A stretch of DNA of 47,588 nucleotides. Origin: Bacteroidia bacterium. Its GTDB lineage: Bacteria > Bacteroidota > Bacteroidia > Cytophagales > JAAEPT01. Every line of letters starts with the position of its first letter. The stretch's first letter is position 1. The stretch lies in assembly GCA_030431525.1 (NCBI GenBank), contig JAUIJC010000034.1:1-47588 (forward strand), in the 5' to 3' direction. Below, piece by piece: positions 17,801 to 27,544 of the stretch. The notes under the pieces are model-generated. The model made no database searches. It had not been told where the DNA came from and saw only the letters and a list, made by a program, of their open reading frames with translations. The position numbers were made by a program, and so were the translations under genes.

Positions 17801-20800
17801 ATGGAGAAGCCGTTGGCCGTCACCGTACCAGAGATGTTGCCGTTGAACAGGTCCGGCGCGATGTCCTGCTGTCCTGTCGGCGCTGGGGCCTTCAGGTAGG
17901 AGCTGGCGCCCGGCGTCACCTCGGTGAAGTACTTGTTGCCGCTGGCGTCGGTACGCTTGTAGTCGCCGCCGTGGGCGCTGTAGTAATGCAAAACCTCGGA
18001 GAACACGTCTGGGGCGACTGAGCCCTGGGCGCTGTTGTCGGTCGGGTCGTTGATGGCCTTGAGCCAGCCCTGGATGTTGTAGACCAGGTCGATCTGCTGC
18101 AGGTCCTCGCCCATCACGACGTTCTTGACCGGGCCGTGCTTGTAGTATTCAGTTTGGCTGACGGCCGTGAAGTTCACGTCGTCCTTGGAGAGCTCGACCT
18201 TCTTGACGCGCAAATCCTCATCGTAGGTGAAGCGGTGCACCATCTGCTCGCCAGCCACGCCCTTCTGGAAGTAGCTCTTCTTGATGAGCGAGCTGATCGG
18301 CTCGTAGTCGTATTCCACCTTCTTGTACTGGTGGCCCGTGCCGGCAAGTTCTTTCACCTCCTGCACACTCCACTTCACACGGCCGTGCACGTCATAGCTG
18401 AAGTAGGTCGCGCCATGCTCGTTCTCCACGTGCGACACGCGGTGGTCGATGTAGGTCTGCTGGTTCCCGTTGACTGTGATGGCCTCGTCATAGTGGAAGA
18501 AGCTCTCCTCGTGGGTCCAGTTACCAAGTTGCGGCCAGGCAATGTCATTGACAAAATCAGAGGCGAACAAGACCTGCTGCGATACGCCAGGGGCGTCCTG
18601 ACGGTCAAAGCCCGATACAGAACCTGTATTGCTATTGTATACAGCCCCGTACTCCCCGACCTCAAGGATGCGTCCGGTCTCCTCGTCGTACTTCGTATAA
18701 GAGAAGTAGACCTTGTTATCCTGGGTGCCTCTGCGGCGCTGCTCCTCGGTCTGCGAGAAGCGCACGCGGCCCGCCACGTCATAAAGGAAGCGTGTGCGGC
18801 CGTGGTCCGGATTGGTCTTCTTGAGCTCCACGTCGCCCAGGTCCGGGTGGTTGGAGAACTGGAGCTCCCCAAGGCTGTTGTAGACGTAGTCCGACTGCAT
18901 CCAGTGGTCCGGCTGGCGGGTGTTCGTGCCGTCGGCCAGCATCTCGGCGTCCGACAGGATGTCCACGCCCTCTGGTGGCACCGTGCTCAGCAGGTTGCCC
19001 GCCTTGTCGTAGTTGAACAGGGTATAGTGATAGCGATTCTTCTGGTACTTGACCGTGAAGCTCTCCTGCATGTTCGAGAAGCAGGCGCTGAGGTAGTTCT
19101 CGCGGATGGTGTTGGTTGTCTCGTGGATCAGGTCATCGCGCCAGTCCTTGAATTCCTGCCAGCGGCCAGTCTCGCATTCGCTCACGCACTCCTTATGGAG
19201 CTCGTAGTCGGACAAGTAGATCATCAGCTCGCCAAAGTCCTTGTCGCCGTGTTGGGCCATGATGCGGTCCACCTCGTCGTCGATCTCCTGGCGTGTGTTG
19301 TAGAAGCGTAGCACCACGCGCTCGATCTCGTAGCGCTTGTCGTACTCGATCGGGTCCGAGGCGTTCTTGCAGTCGAACTTGGCCAGGCAGGACTCGATGT
19401 CCGCCACGCTTGGCGTGGACTGATCCACCTCGTACATGCCCTCAGGGTCGAAGCTTGTCACCGTGCTGCCAAGGTAGGTCACATGCGGATAGCCGTCCAC
19501 CTCGATGGTCTCATACTGCGGGAAGGTTGCCGTCTCATTCTCATCGTTGAGCGTGCCCACGCAGCTCTCCAGGTTCTCGCGGCACTTGGCCTGAGGGAAG
19601 TTGTCCGGCGACTGGTTCAGGCAGTTCGCGTAGGACTCCTCGTAGTTATAGCCAATCTCCGAGAGGAAGATCTTATCTATGAAAATCAAGGTCATTAGAT
19701 TCTTGACCTCTCCCTTGAATACGTATTTCTCTTCCCCTTCCTGACAGCCGTTTGCGGCGTCGGCAGGTGTTTTCAGAGTGTAGTCTTCAATAGGGTAAAT
19801 CCTTGTCCACATCGACAGGTCAGTAGATGTGGTACCTGCGGCATGATACTTCGCGAGGTAGGCAGCGATGATGGAACCGACCTCTTCGCTTACCGCGTCC
19901 ACCTCTGCATCGTTGGTCCAGTCTACATCCGCATAAGGGAAAGACCCGTTAGCCTCCCACAGGGCAACAAGTTTGTCAATCCCCTCGTCGATCTTGCGGG
20001 CCAAGTCCAATTGCTCGGTGATGTTGTTCTCCGCACAAAGCTCACAAGGAGGTATGGTATTGCCCTCACAAATATATACGCAGGACTCAATCTCGTAGGC
20101 TTCGACCGCCTCATCGGCGATTTTCACATCGATATAGGCGTCGTAGATGCCCTCGTCCTGCAGGAGCAGGGCGGCCTCGTCGGCCATGCCGAGCGGGTAT
20201 TGTGCCCCTACGATGTCGGCGCCGCTGTAACCAAGGCCCGTCAAGGTGAAGGAAGCGTTGTCCGTGGCAAAAGCCTGTTTCTTTTCGGCCAGGTCCTCGA
20301 TGAGGTACTGGCGCTGCTCAAGGCACCTGTCCTCGCAGCTGCTCAGATCCTCGCGGCTGCGCGAACATTCGTCGTCACAGCTCTGCGGCGGGTAGCTCAC
20401 CTTCAAGAAGTAGAACAGGCCGTTCTCAATGGAGTTGCCGTTCTGCTTAAGGGTCTGCCCGTCGGTGAGCATCGGCATGCTGCCCAGGCCGTCGGACGTG
20501 CCCGGCTGGATGAAGCTGGTGGTCAGGTCGCCCACCCCGAAGCTGTAGACATTAATGCTCACGTCGGCAGGGTCCAGATCCTTCCACTGGTCCCTTGAAA
20601 GGGCGTAGAGGAACTTGTTCTCAATGTCCTGGAGTTGCTGGGCCGTAAAGTTGGCTGTGATGTCCTCGAGCCCGTTCTCAGGGTCCTCGTTAGCATAGCC
20701 GGCATAGCCATAGGTCTCCAGCCCGGAGACCTCTCCCCAGACAATGTTGTTGCTTTCATCCCGGGTGTAGGACTTGGCGTCCGCGTCGATCACCTGGTGG

Positions 20801-23800
20801 GTATAGTTAGGGTTGGTCCCCTCGTAAGGAACGATCCTCACCTTGTCGGCGTGCCAGAGCAGCTGCTCGCACTCGCCCTCGTTCATCCCGCTGTGGCTCC
20901 ACTCCGAGTACAGCACGTACTCGTTCGAAGGGTTGTCCTTCTCACGCGCCACCAGCTCGAACTTGTGGCCGTTGTCGGCCGCGTAGTTGCCACCATCCTG
21001 GCTCAACAGGTTCAGATTCTCAGAGGTCCCGTCGCTGTTGCCAGCATCAAAGGTCCACGTCTGGTTCGTCGTGTTCGCGTTCTCCACGATGGAGGTCAAG
21101 GTCGGAACCATGCCTGGGTCGTAGAGGGTCGATACCTCCTTGCGTGAAAGCTTGCGACCGTAGATGCGGAAGTCGTCGAGCTCGCCATCAAACCTGCTGC
21201 TTGTAACAGAATGAGTCCCTATAAAATCTTTGGTAAACATAAGACGGTTACCATATTGATCCTTGTAATATTCGGTTACTGGGGCAATCTCCCATGAAGA
21301 GACCTTTTGGTCATCCAAATAAAAGTCCAATACTCCGTTACCAGCGTTCATGACCAAATGGTGCCATTGGTCGTCATCCACCCGCTTGGATTTCATATCC
21401 ACCCACTGGTATCTCTGATGAGAGGCAATTTCAGAACTCATCGAGTTATACAAACTGAATGTCAATCTTCCATCTGTACCAATAAATATTTCTGTGCCTG
21501 CACCAGCAGTTGTCCATTTTCCTAAAATGGCTTGGTTTTCAAAATCAAAATCCCCTGACTTGAACCAAACAGAGTAAGCCAACCCCTTTATTTCCTCAGA
21601 AAGGTAGCCATCATTCAAATTGATGTTTGAATAGTTTCCAAGCTGGAAATCGAATGCATCATTCTGCACGCCGAACCTGTTCTCCACAAAAACGTCCGTA
21701 CCTGACTTTACAAATCCTTGCTGCTCGCTTCCCAAATCCTCAACAGTTCCGTTCTCAAACGGGAAGTGCACCAAAAGCCCCTCATCCAAGTCCGCGTCGT
21801 AATCAAACGGCATCCAAGTATCATAAAAGAACCCATCCGATTCTACTTTATTGACTACCTCACCATCCATCTTGAGCACATACTCATAGTCCGCCGGATT
21901 GGTGTTGGTCTCAGGCAGGTTGTCCTTGGTGAGCTTGAGGTCGGCCTGAGCAGGCTGGGCTGGGCAGCCTTCGATTAACTTTTGATAGGCTGGCTCAATA
22001 TACCTGATGGCATTGAGGCCACCGTTCACATCAGTTGAGGACTCAAAGTAGATGCGGCCTTCCGCATCCACATCCATAGAGGCGTTGGACTGTGAGCTGA
22101 CATTAGCATCCCTCAACGGGCCGTCCTGGGTAGGATCCCCCGAACTGTTGACCAGCCAAGTAAGCTTGTCCTTATTAATATCATACTCTACAAGGCCCTG
22201 TCCCTTGGTACCGAGAATAAGACGGTTGCCAATCTTGGTGAAGGAGCCGCTGAAAGAGCCCACGCCTGCAAAGTCCTCGAAGTCGGTTTTGCTGATGATT
22301 TGGTTAATTGTGTTATTGCCACCTGGCCAATTGTCATTAAGTGGTAAATCAAAATATCTTATCCCCTCATGGTTAGAAAGCCATAATCGGTTATTCTCTT
22401 GGTCAAACTTCAGCTGCTGGTATACTTCATTTTCTCGACCATGCCTCACTAAGGCTGTACCATTTTCATTTGAGTAATTCTGGTTCTCAGGATCACTGTT
22501 CTCAGAAATAACTACAAGTATTTCAATAGAGCATACCTGGGTATGGACATATACCTTTTTATCCCCTCCAATTTCAATAGCTGTGATATAACGATAGTTA
22601 AATTGCGAAAAATTTCCATCAAGGGGCTTGGTGAGATGGACACTGGCTCCCTGTAACACTCCCACATCCATCATCATATAGACATTTCCATCAGCCTCTA
22701 TGGAGACCATCTTCAGGTTTTCCCTGTAGATGTCATACTGAGCGAACACAATCCTTCCGTCACGCACGTCCATGGCCGACACGAACCAGTCTTGGTCCAA
22801 GGTGTAGACAACGGTCTCCATACCATCCTTTTTCTTGACGATCTCCTTGACGCCCGACACATTGTTCTGTGTAAAATAGACGCTCCCGTCGTTGTCCACG
22901 GCCACCCTTGAGAAGGTTGGGCTCATTGGGTAGTAATAGTCTCCCGTATGTGCCGTGGTGTGGTCGAGTGTTTTAAATGTCTTGAGCTCCTCGGGGAAGT
23001 ATTCAATATTCACATTCCGATTTTTCTCAGTCTCCTTCTGCCTGAGGAGGTAGAAGTCCTCGTTGGAGTAGTTTTCGGTGAGAAACTCGTCATAGAGTGT
23101 TCCGTCGTTCATGATGCCCTCGACGGTCTCTCGGATGGTCTTGTCGAGCACGTTCTCACCGGTCACCGGATCGGTGAGCGGTCGCACGGTGCGCTTGATG
23201 ACGTACTCCCCCGGATCGAGGGCGGTGAGCTCGCCATCGGTCTGGCTGTCGATGAGCGTGACATTCTGGGACGTCACGTCCGGGCAGGAGGCCCCGCCAT
23301 CGAAGCCGGCCGGCTTGGCCAGCTCGTGGGTATATTCTTTGACCACCTCGCCTGTCTCGGCGCGGGTGACGGTGACCTCGATCTCGTACTCGCAGAAGGC
23401 GCAGGACGGGTCGATGATCGGGAAGGTCTTGGCGTCGATGGTGTAGTCGAGCCATACGGTGGCGTCGTTGCAGTCGACCGTGAAGGTCTCCTGGGCCACG
23501 CTCTCCATGGTGCCGATGTCGAAGGTACGTCCGCTGAGCACGTCCTTGACATCAAGGAAGTTGTCCATGCCGTGCTCATCGAGCCTTTCAAGGCCGTTGG
23601 ACTGGCAGCCGTTCAGGGCAGTGGCCAGCACCTTGCCCGCGGCGTCAGTGTAGGTGATGTAGCCCATGCGGTTGGCGTCGAGGGTGGTGGTCACGAAGAC
23701 CTCCTCAGCTGGGACATTGTCGCCCCAGATGCGCCTGAGCTCCTTGGAGTTCTCGGCGCGGGAGATCTGGTCGTAGGTGACCAGGCTCTCGTGGCCGCCT

Positions 23801-26784
23801 CCCAACTGGAAGTCCTTGCCCACGCTGGTGCCGTAGAGCGGAAGGCCCAGCGGGTCCTTCTTGCGCAGGCCGTAGGCGTAGGTGTAGCCCTCGGCGTCAT
23901 CGACCATCGGTTCCAGGTCGTTCACATCGCTGTAATAGAAGCCGACGCCTTTCTTGTTGTTCACGTCGACCTCGATCTGCGAGCCGACCACGGGCGTGCC
24001 GTCGGCCAGCTGGCGGTCGAAGTCCTCGGTACCGAAATCACGCGGCTTGCCTGTGGTGGCGTCGACCACGTCGAAGAAGCGGTGATTGTAGCCGAATTTT
24101 TGTACGGACGACCCATCGGTGTTGAACAGCGGGGCGGCCATGGAGCGCACGGCACCGCCGCCCTCCTCGCTATAGGCCACCTCGGAGCACATCACGCCCA
24201 CCGAGTTGGCAAGGCCCTGCACCTGGCGGACCTTGCCCAGGCCGTCGATATAGGTGATGGACTGGCTGGAGAAGCCATTCTCGAGGTAGGACACCTCGTA
24301 GACCCAGTTGATGTCATTGGTGTGCTGCTCGTCGTTGTCCAGGTAGTTCACGTCCACCTTGTAGAAGGAGCCCTGCGGGCTGACCTGGAACTTGCGCACC
24401 TCGGAGTAGGCCAGCTGCCCTGGCTGCTCCTCGACGGCCACGCGGTAGTAGTAGTTCCTGTAGGGCGCGTAGGCCGGAAGGGAGGCATCAAAGAGGTTGG
24501 CCGAACTGCCCGACGGGCTCAGCGCGGCGGCGTTGTCCCAGTCCGGGCGAATGCCCTCCGGGGTGTTCTTGGTCGGAGCCACCTGGAAGGTGGTCGTTCC
24601 CGACACCTGGCTCGTCCAGTAGACGTAGGCGTTCGGTCCGTCGAGCACGCCGTTCTCGGGGCCCGAGGTGAGTGTGATCGTATGGCCAGAGGCCGACTGC
24701 TCGGCCGTGAAATCGAAGAAGGTCTCCCTCTTGTCGTAGACCTTGATGAGGCTCAGCGGCGAGGTGTTGTGGCTGATGTCGGTGACAGTAGCCATCAGCG
24801 AGTGCCAGCAAGAGCTGCCCGAGTTCGTCGGCTTGATGAAGGTGTAGGACCAGTCGCCGTTGGCATCGGTCTTGACCAGCAGGTCTTTCGGGGCGACATA
24901 CATGTCGGCGTTGTCCTGTCCGCCCGCCGAGATGAAGAGCTCCACGGTACAGTCGGCGCAATCGGAGGTTCCTGTCACAGTTCCCTCCCTGGTCTTGGTG
25001 TCGTAGTCCAGGTCGGCCGATGCGGCGATCGAAGGCAGGTTCACGCGCGGCGTGTTGGCGTTGTTCAGGTGGATGCCCGATCCGGACACGCCCGTCCCCC
25101 GAAGGATGGTCTGCGAGACCTCGATCTTTGAGGAGTTCACCAGGTTGACGGCCTTGCCCCCTGCGGAGCTCGACACATTGGACCTAAAGATGCTGCTGTG
25201 CTCGTTGACCGGAGGGGTACAGCCGTTCACCTCGATGCCGTCGCTGAGGTTGTTGTCACAGCTGGCCTGGTCGATAAAGAATTTGTCCACCTGTCCCAGG
25301 TAGATGCCGTCTGCACCATTTCCCGAATAATCTCCACCTAGAATCTCCACCTCGGTTGAGTTACTGATTTCTAGGCCCGACAGGGTGTTTCCTGTGAGGT
25401 TGTTGAACTGGAAGACCGAGCCGTCCTGCCCGGTGGCCTCAATACCCTTGGAGGCATTCTTAACCGTATTGTTCCTAACGAGCAGTAGGCTGTTGCCCCC
25501 GGAGATGGAGATGCCTGCGCCCGTGGCGCCGATTTTAATATTCTCTCCGTCGTAGCCGTCTGAATAATCCAATCCAACCTGGTTGTATTCCACGACCACG
25601 GTCTCCTTGTCGGTGATGTTGGAAAGGTCCAGCGATATGCCGTCGGCCGTGCCAGCCACCTTGTTGTCTTTGATGTAGAGGGACCCAGGCCATGAGTAGG
25701 CCTCGGAGAGTGTGACGGCGATGCCGTCGGCCGCTCCGCCAAGCTGGTGGAGGGTCTTGTCGAACACACCCTGGGAGACCTCGACGGTTTCCACGGCGTA
25801 GCCTATAGTGTTGTTGGCGACAGTCATGTAGGCGTCGCATCCGCCGCAGTCCTTCACGTCCACTTGGATTCCCCCGGAAACGGTGTTGCCGCTGATGTTG
25901 AAGCTGTTCAGGGCGTGGCCCATATAGATGGCCAGGGTTTGTGTGCCGGATACGGCATAGGCCTCGTCCAGGCCGATGAGGTTGCTCTGGATGTCTAGGC
26001 CAGTCGTGTAGTAGGTGACTGTGATTTGCTGTCCCGTCTCCGGGTCGATCTCCTCCTGGGTATAGGACTCCCGGTCGTGGTCGGTCTTCTCAAAATGGAT
26101 GTCTGTGTCGGTATTCCCAAAGATGACGTTGTCCTTGATGGCCACCTTGCCCGGGTGGAAGGTGCCTGCAAGGTCCGATACGATGCCGTGCCCGCCGTTG
26201 TTGCGAATCTGGTTGTCCTTGATGAGGATATCAAAAGGCGAGCTGCCGTACTCGGCGAAGCGGATGCCGTCGCCAGAGGCGCTCCCCTCGAGTGTGGAGT
26301 TGACGACGGTGGCCTGCTGGCCCGAGATCTCGATGGCGGCGTCGGTAGAGGACTGTATGGTGAGCCTGTCGACGGTGCCCTGGTCGCCTTTGAGGCTGAC
26401 GCCAACCTCGGCGCCTGTGACCGTGAGGTCCATCAAGGTGACGCCGTCGGCGTTGACGACGATGCCAGAGCCGGCAAGGCCCTGGAAGTCAATGTTTGGT
26501 ATAAAGCTATTACCCGATTGCGCCCCTAAAATTTCGACCGGGTGGTCGAGCTGGATCGCCTGGGAGAGCGTGATGGTGGTGACGGCGGGATCGAAGACGA
26601 TCTTGCTGACCGTCCCGCCGCCGCTGTTCACCAGGTCCACGGCGGCCTGCAGGGTGTTTGCCCCAGAGGCCAGCGATGAGCTCACGGTGTACTGCCCTTG
26701 GGCGTCAGGGTTCTGCGCCCAGGCCATCGGCGTGGCGAGCAGAGATACTAAAAGAGTGAAAAAGAATGTATTACGAATCCGCAT
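14875..26784 (-). CDS. giant RHS/YD-repeat polymorphic toxin with endonuclease-like tip
   Basis: The protein has 3969 residues and a signal peptide to about residue 24 (MAWAQ). Visible order: beta-helix (about 28-585), Ig-like domain (590-690), FN3-like part, DUF6443-type N-flank (from about 810; SITYIDGLGKVRQVQGL), propeller-like repeats (1330-1580), LamG domain (1660-1885), Cys-rich helical segments (CDDECSRSRED, about 2135), YD repeats (2585-3590) interrupted by a beta-helix-like insert (3165-3370), and the RHS core (YDARLGRWLSVDP, near 3590). The core ends at TDRHGL, Leu3628, the expected self-cleavage point. The released tip (341 residues) has a hydrophobic pretoxin part, then a PD-(D/E)XK-like domain with RGKALEFYLA, FPTIDFINSD and AVSLKTVNAK, similar to CdiA-CT nucleases. 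The base composition changes from G+C-rich to A+T-rich near 16010. A small palindrome (TTTATCGGATAAA, 26797-26809) lies before the start. Confidence 0.92.
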   Translation of the reverse strand: MRIRNTFFFTLLVSLLATPMAWAQNPDAQGQYTVSSSLASGANTLQAAVDLVNSGGGTVSKIVFDPAVTTITLSQAIQLDHPVEILGAQSGNSFIPNIDFQGLAGSGIVVNADGVTLMDLTVTGAEVGVSLKGDQGTVDRLTIQSSTDAAIEISGQQATVVNSTLEGSASGDGIRFAEYGSSPFDILIKDNQIRNNGGHGIVSDLAGTFHPGKVAIKDNVIFGNTDTDIHFEKTDHDRESYTQEEIDPETGQQITVTYYTTGLDIQSNLIGLDEAYAVSGTQTLAIYMGHALNSFNISGNTVSGGIQVDVKDCGGCDAYMTVANNTIGYAVETVEVSQGVFDKTLHQLGGAADGIAVTLSEAYSWPGSLYIKDNKVAGTADGISLDLSNITDKETVVVEYNQVGLDYSDGYDGENIKIGATGAGISISGGNSLLLVRNNTVKNASKGIEATGQDGSVFQFNNLTGNTLSGLEISNSTEVEILGGDYSGNGADGIYLGQVDKFFIDQASCDNNLSDGIEVNGCTPPVNEHSSIFRSNVSSSAGGKAVNLVNSSKIEVSQTILRGTGVSGSGIHLNNANTPRVNLPSIAASADLDYDTKTREGTVTGTSDCADCTVELFISAGGQDNADMYVAPKDLLVKTDANGDWSYTFIKPTNSGSSCWHSLMATVTDISHNTSPLSLIKVYDKRETFFDFTAEQSASGHTITLTSGPENGVLDGPNAYVYWTSQVSGTTTFQVAPTKNTPEGIRPDWDNAAALSPSGSSANLFDASLPAYAPYRNYYYRVAVEEQPGQLAYSEVRKFQVSPQGSFYKVDVNYLDNDEQHTNDINWVYEVSYLENGFSSQSITYIDGLGKVRQVQGLANSVGVMCSEVAYSEEGGGAVRSMAAPLFNTDGSSVQKFGYNHRFFDVVDATTGKPRDFGTEDFDRQLADGTPVVGSQIEVDVNNKKGVGFYYSDVNDLEPMVDDAEGYTYAYGLRKKDPLGLPLYGTSVGKDFQLGGGHESLVTYDQISRAENSKELRRIWGDNVPAEEVFVTTTLDANRMGYITYTDAAGKVLATALNGCQSNGLERLDEHGMDNFLDVKDVLSGRTFDIGTMESVAQETFTVDCNDATVWLDYTIDAKTFPIIDPSCAFCEYEIEVTVTRAETGEVVKEYTHELAKPAGFDGGASCPDVTSQNVTLIDSQTDGELTALDPGEYVIKRTVRPLTDPVTGENVLDKTIRETVEGIMNDGTLYDEFLTENYSNEDFYLLRQKETEKNRNVNIEYFPEELKTFKTLDHTTAHTGDYYYPMSPTFSRVAVDNDGSVYFTQNNVSGVKEIVKKKDGMETVVYTLDQDWFVSAMDVRDGRIVFAQYDIYRENLKMVSIEADGNVYMMMDVGVLQGASVHLTKPLDGNFSQFNYRYITAIEIGGDKKVYVHTQVCSIEILVVISENSDPENQNYSNENGTALVRHGRENEVYQQLKFDQENNRLWLSNHEGIRYFDLPLNDNWPGGNNTINQIISKTDFEDFAGVGSFSGSFTKIGNRLILGTKGQGLVEYDINKDKLTWLVNSSGDPTQDGPLRDANVSSQSNASMDVDAEGRIYFESSTDVNGGLNAIRYIEPAYQKLIEGCPAQPAQADLKLTKDNLPETNTNPADYEYVLKMDGEVVNKVESDGFFYDTWMPFDYDADLDEGLLVHFPFENGTVEDLGSEQQGFVKSGTDVFVENRFGVQNDAFDFQLGNYSNINLNDGYLSEEIKGLAYSVWFKSGDFDFENQAILGKWTTAGAGTEIFIGTDGRLTFSLYNSMSSEIASHQRYQWVDMKSKRVDDDQWHHLVMNAGNGVLDFYLDDQKVSSWEIAPVTEYYKDQYGNRLMFTKDFIGTHSVTSSRFDGELDDFRIYGRKLSRKEVSTLYDPGMVPTLTSIVENANTTNQTWTFDAGNSDGTSENLNLLSQDGGNYAADNGHKFELVAREKDNPSNEYVLYSEWSHSGMNEGECEQLLWHADKVRIVPYEGTNPNYTHQVIDADAKSYTRDESNNIVWGEVSGLETYGYAGYANEDPENGLEDITANFTAQQLQDIENKFLYALSRDQWKDLDPADVSINVYSFGVGDLTTSFIQPGTSDGLGSMPMLTDGQTLKQNGNSIENGLFYFLKVSYPPQSCDDECSRSREDLSSCEDRCLEQRQYLIEDLAEKKQAFATDNASFTLTGLGYSGADIVGAQYPLGMADEAALLLQDEGIYDAYIDVKIADEAVEAYEIESCVYICEGNTIPPCELCAENNITEQLDLARKIDEGIDKLVALWEANGSFPYADVDWTNDAEVDAVSEEVGSIIAAYLAKYHAAGTTSTDLSMWTRIYPIEDYTLKTPADAANGCQEGEEKYVFKGEVKNLMTLIFIDKIFLSEIGYNYEESYANCLNQSPDNFPQAKCRENLESCVGTLNDENETATFPQYETIEVDGYPHVTYLGSTVTSFDPEGMYEVDQSTPSVADIESCLAKFDCKNASDPIEYDKRYEIERVVLRFYNTRQEIDDEVDRIMAQHGDKDFGELMIYLSDYELHKECVSECETGRWQEFKDWRDDLIHETTNTIRENYLSACFSNMQESFTVKYQKNRYHYTLFNYDKAGNLLSTVPPEGVDILSDAEMLADGTNTRQPDHWMQSDYVYNSLGELQFSNHPDLGDVELKKTNPDHGRTRFLYDVAGRVRFSQTEEQRRRGTQDNKVYFSYTKYDEETGRILEVGEYGAVYNSNTGSVSGFDRQDAPGVSQQVLFASDFVNDIAWPQLGNWTHEESFFHYDEAITVNGNQQTYIDHRVSHVENEHGATYFSYDVHGRVKWSVQEVKELAGTGHQYKKVEYDYEPISSLIKKSYFQKGVAGEQMVHRFTYDEDLRVKKVELSKDDVNFTAVSQTEYYKHGPVKNVVMGEDLQQIDLVYNIQGWLKAINDPTDNSAQGSVAPDVFSEVLHYYSAHGGDYKRTDASGNKYFTEVTPGASSYLKAPAPTGQQDIAPDLFNGNISGTVTANGFSMVGQTTTKDVLVQGFRYDELNRLVRSHVETYDRPTTGNALAFMTTAPTENLDDIFSVDISYDPNGNIESLTRKADKLTVAEDGSTQPRSFTNGNGGALVSGTQMDEMVYKYLTETHSASGRERKRNNRLQHVIDTYDDPELEDIKGVASTTYSADRRETPQLGLKEGNGVIEVTMAGITYWFRPTSEDWKVQSVNPNELIVEGGVFTVEGTALPGMLITNDVDLVLNGTVSANAPLMDLTDTRVFVNGDLTFPSTISSNLNNTNTSWEVYGSIDFTYGVECRDVMRVYGEVTSGSTFHIVLNDLEMYESSSLTANTVRVDYARVIGRENGVYATITATNRTELYSSELTGALYFDTPFFNNVYGGSQIGSQVKVNEAPAQNSGTYAYDPANPVSHNFAYDYDGNIVRDAENDISKIEWNAMGLVKEVIRMPGSEKPNLYFKYDAGGNRLVKEVVYTNDPTRNKKSYYIGGSIYTEKWSDGTNSYELSLEEQSIVGGTYKHLEGKDLSTLQAVNEQLRYELKDHLGNVRAVIMGAKNAQQEVQITYMADYYPFGMVMPGREYVDGEEAYRYGYNGMERDEEFKGSGNSYTTAFRQYDARLGRWLSVDPIYSLYPSLTPYMGMNGNPVLFTDRHGLSVETKQKGGGNNHPNGKTDPPSSINWSSDNPLTQKEKTSIVYGLTPSTFTLWYQPVKKDGMYIKILPVTDPTDPNYNENWIGGYGWYYVGDAPDGYTPEDFNDLGIYSLNQVVEGESKILEAYKKALAEAKKAQQVRELLEARRHYALTRNIWYLYANFGNPVSGAILGVKDSYELFEGGHTALAVVSFMAVLADMDEVARGLAARGVVADMWSAHPCIRGKALEFYLAPIRYSKFLHTDTYGRFFPTIDFINSDGLAVSLKTVNAKGPTADFSNILKNVNKLSALKEVGFINYNGFASKVNDVRLDIAIPAGYKNTNLDAVVKYAKSVLGEENVKVFTVQ

Positions 26785-26833
26785 TATCGTAAACTATTTA
26801 TCGGATAAAGTCTTTTGCTTGGCTTGGGCGATC

Positions 26834-27541
26834 TTATCGATGCTCCTTTGGGAAGTTGGCGTACCTGAAGTCGAACACCTTGTAGCCCATGAACTCGGTC
26901 TGTTCCTCCTCGGGGAAGGTGAAGCTGTAGTCATGCCTTTTCGGGGCGGGGCCTATTTTCTTCACCAGGTAGGAGGTGTACATCTGACCGTCGTACTCGG
27001 CGAAGAGGACCAGCTTGAGGTCCGACTTGCGCACATAGTAGTAGACGTGGGTGGCCTCCCCCTCGAAGGTCATGTCCGAGCGCACCACGTGGCAGAGGTC
27101 GCCCGCCACCACTTTCTCCCCTTCGAGCTTGATGGCATCATCGGGCATGGACTGCTCGAGGAACTGCATAAAGGCTTGGCGGAGGGTGTCGGTCTGGTGC
27201 ACCTCATAGTGGACAGAGTCGACGATCACCATGCGCTCTAGCTCGTTGACCACCAGGTAGATCTCCCCGTTGGAGATGCCCTGCATGAAGCCGGCCTTCA
27301 CGTCAAACTTGTCCCCCTGGCAGATCACGTGGCCATCGTTGAGCACTTGTCCAGCAGGAGCAGAGAACAGCTGCTCGGGACTCGACAGGCCGTAGGCAAT
27401 TTTATGGAAGTACATGGCGAACCCCTTCTCTAGGTCGAGGTCCTTGAAGGCCCCCCCGATCACCTCTGTGCCCGTGGGTGGCTGTGCCCATGCCCCCAAG
27501 GAGGTCAGGGCGAATACCAGTTGTAAGAGCGCTCTTCTCAT
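26834..27541 (-). CDS. secreted LolA-like protein of the toxin operon
   Basis: The 235-residue protein has a signal peptide ending at GAWAQ (residue 20). The rest is a single beta-rich domain with long antiparallel strands (GEIYLVVNELERMVIVDSVHYEV, broken here into parts in the sequence; then HVYYYVRKSDLKLVLFAEY) and two cysteines (CQGDKF; DLCHVV). The pattern recalls the LolA/LolB half-barrel, a periplasmic carrier of hydrophobic ligands, though no diagnostic motif is seen. It lies 3 nt after the 2188-residue gene and 49 nt before the toxin gene, so it is co-expressed with both. A role as a periplasmic escort for the giant proteins is a guess. Confidence 0.5.
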   Translation of the reverse strand: MRRALLQLVFALTSLGAWAQPPTGTEVIGGAFKDLDLEKGFAMYFHKIAYGLSSPEQLFSAPAGQVLNDGHVICQGDKFDVKAGFMQGISNGEIYLVVNELERMVIVDSVHYEVHQTDTLRQAFMQFLEQSMPDDAIKLEGEKVVAGDLCHVVRSDMTFEGEATHVYYYVRKSDLKLVLFAEYDGQMYTSYLVKKIGPAPKRHDYSFTFPEEEQTEFMGYKVFDFRYANFPKEHR

Positions 27542-27544
27542 GGC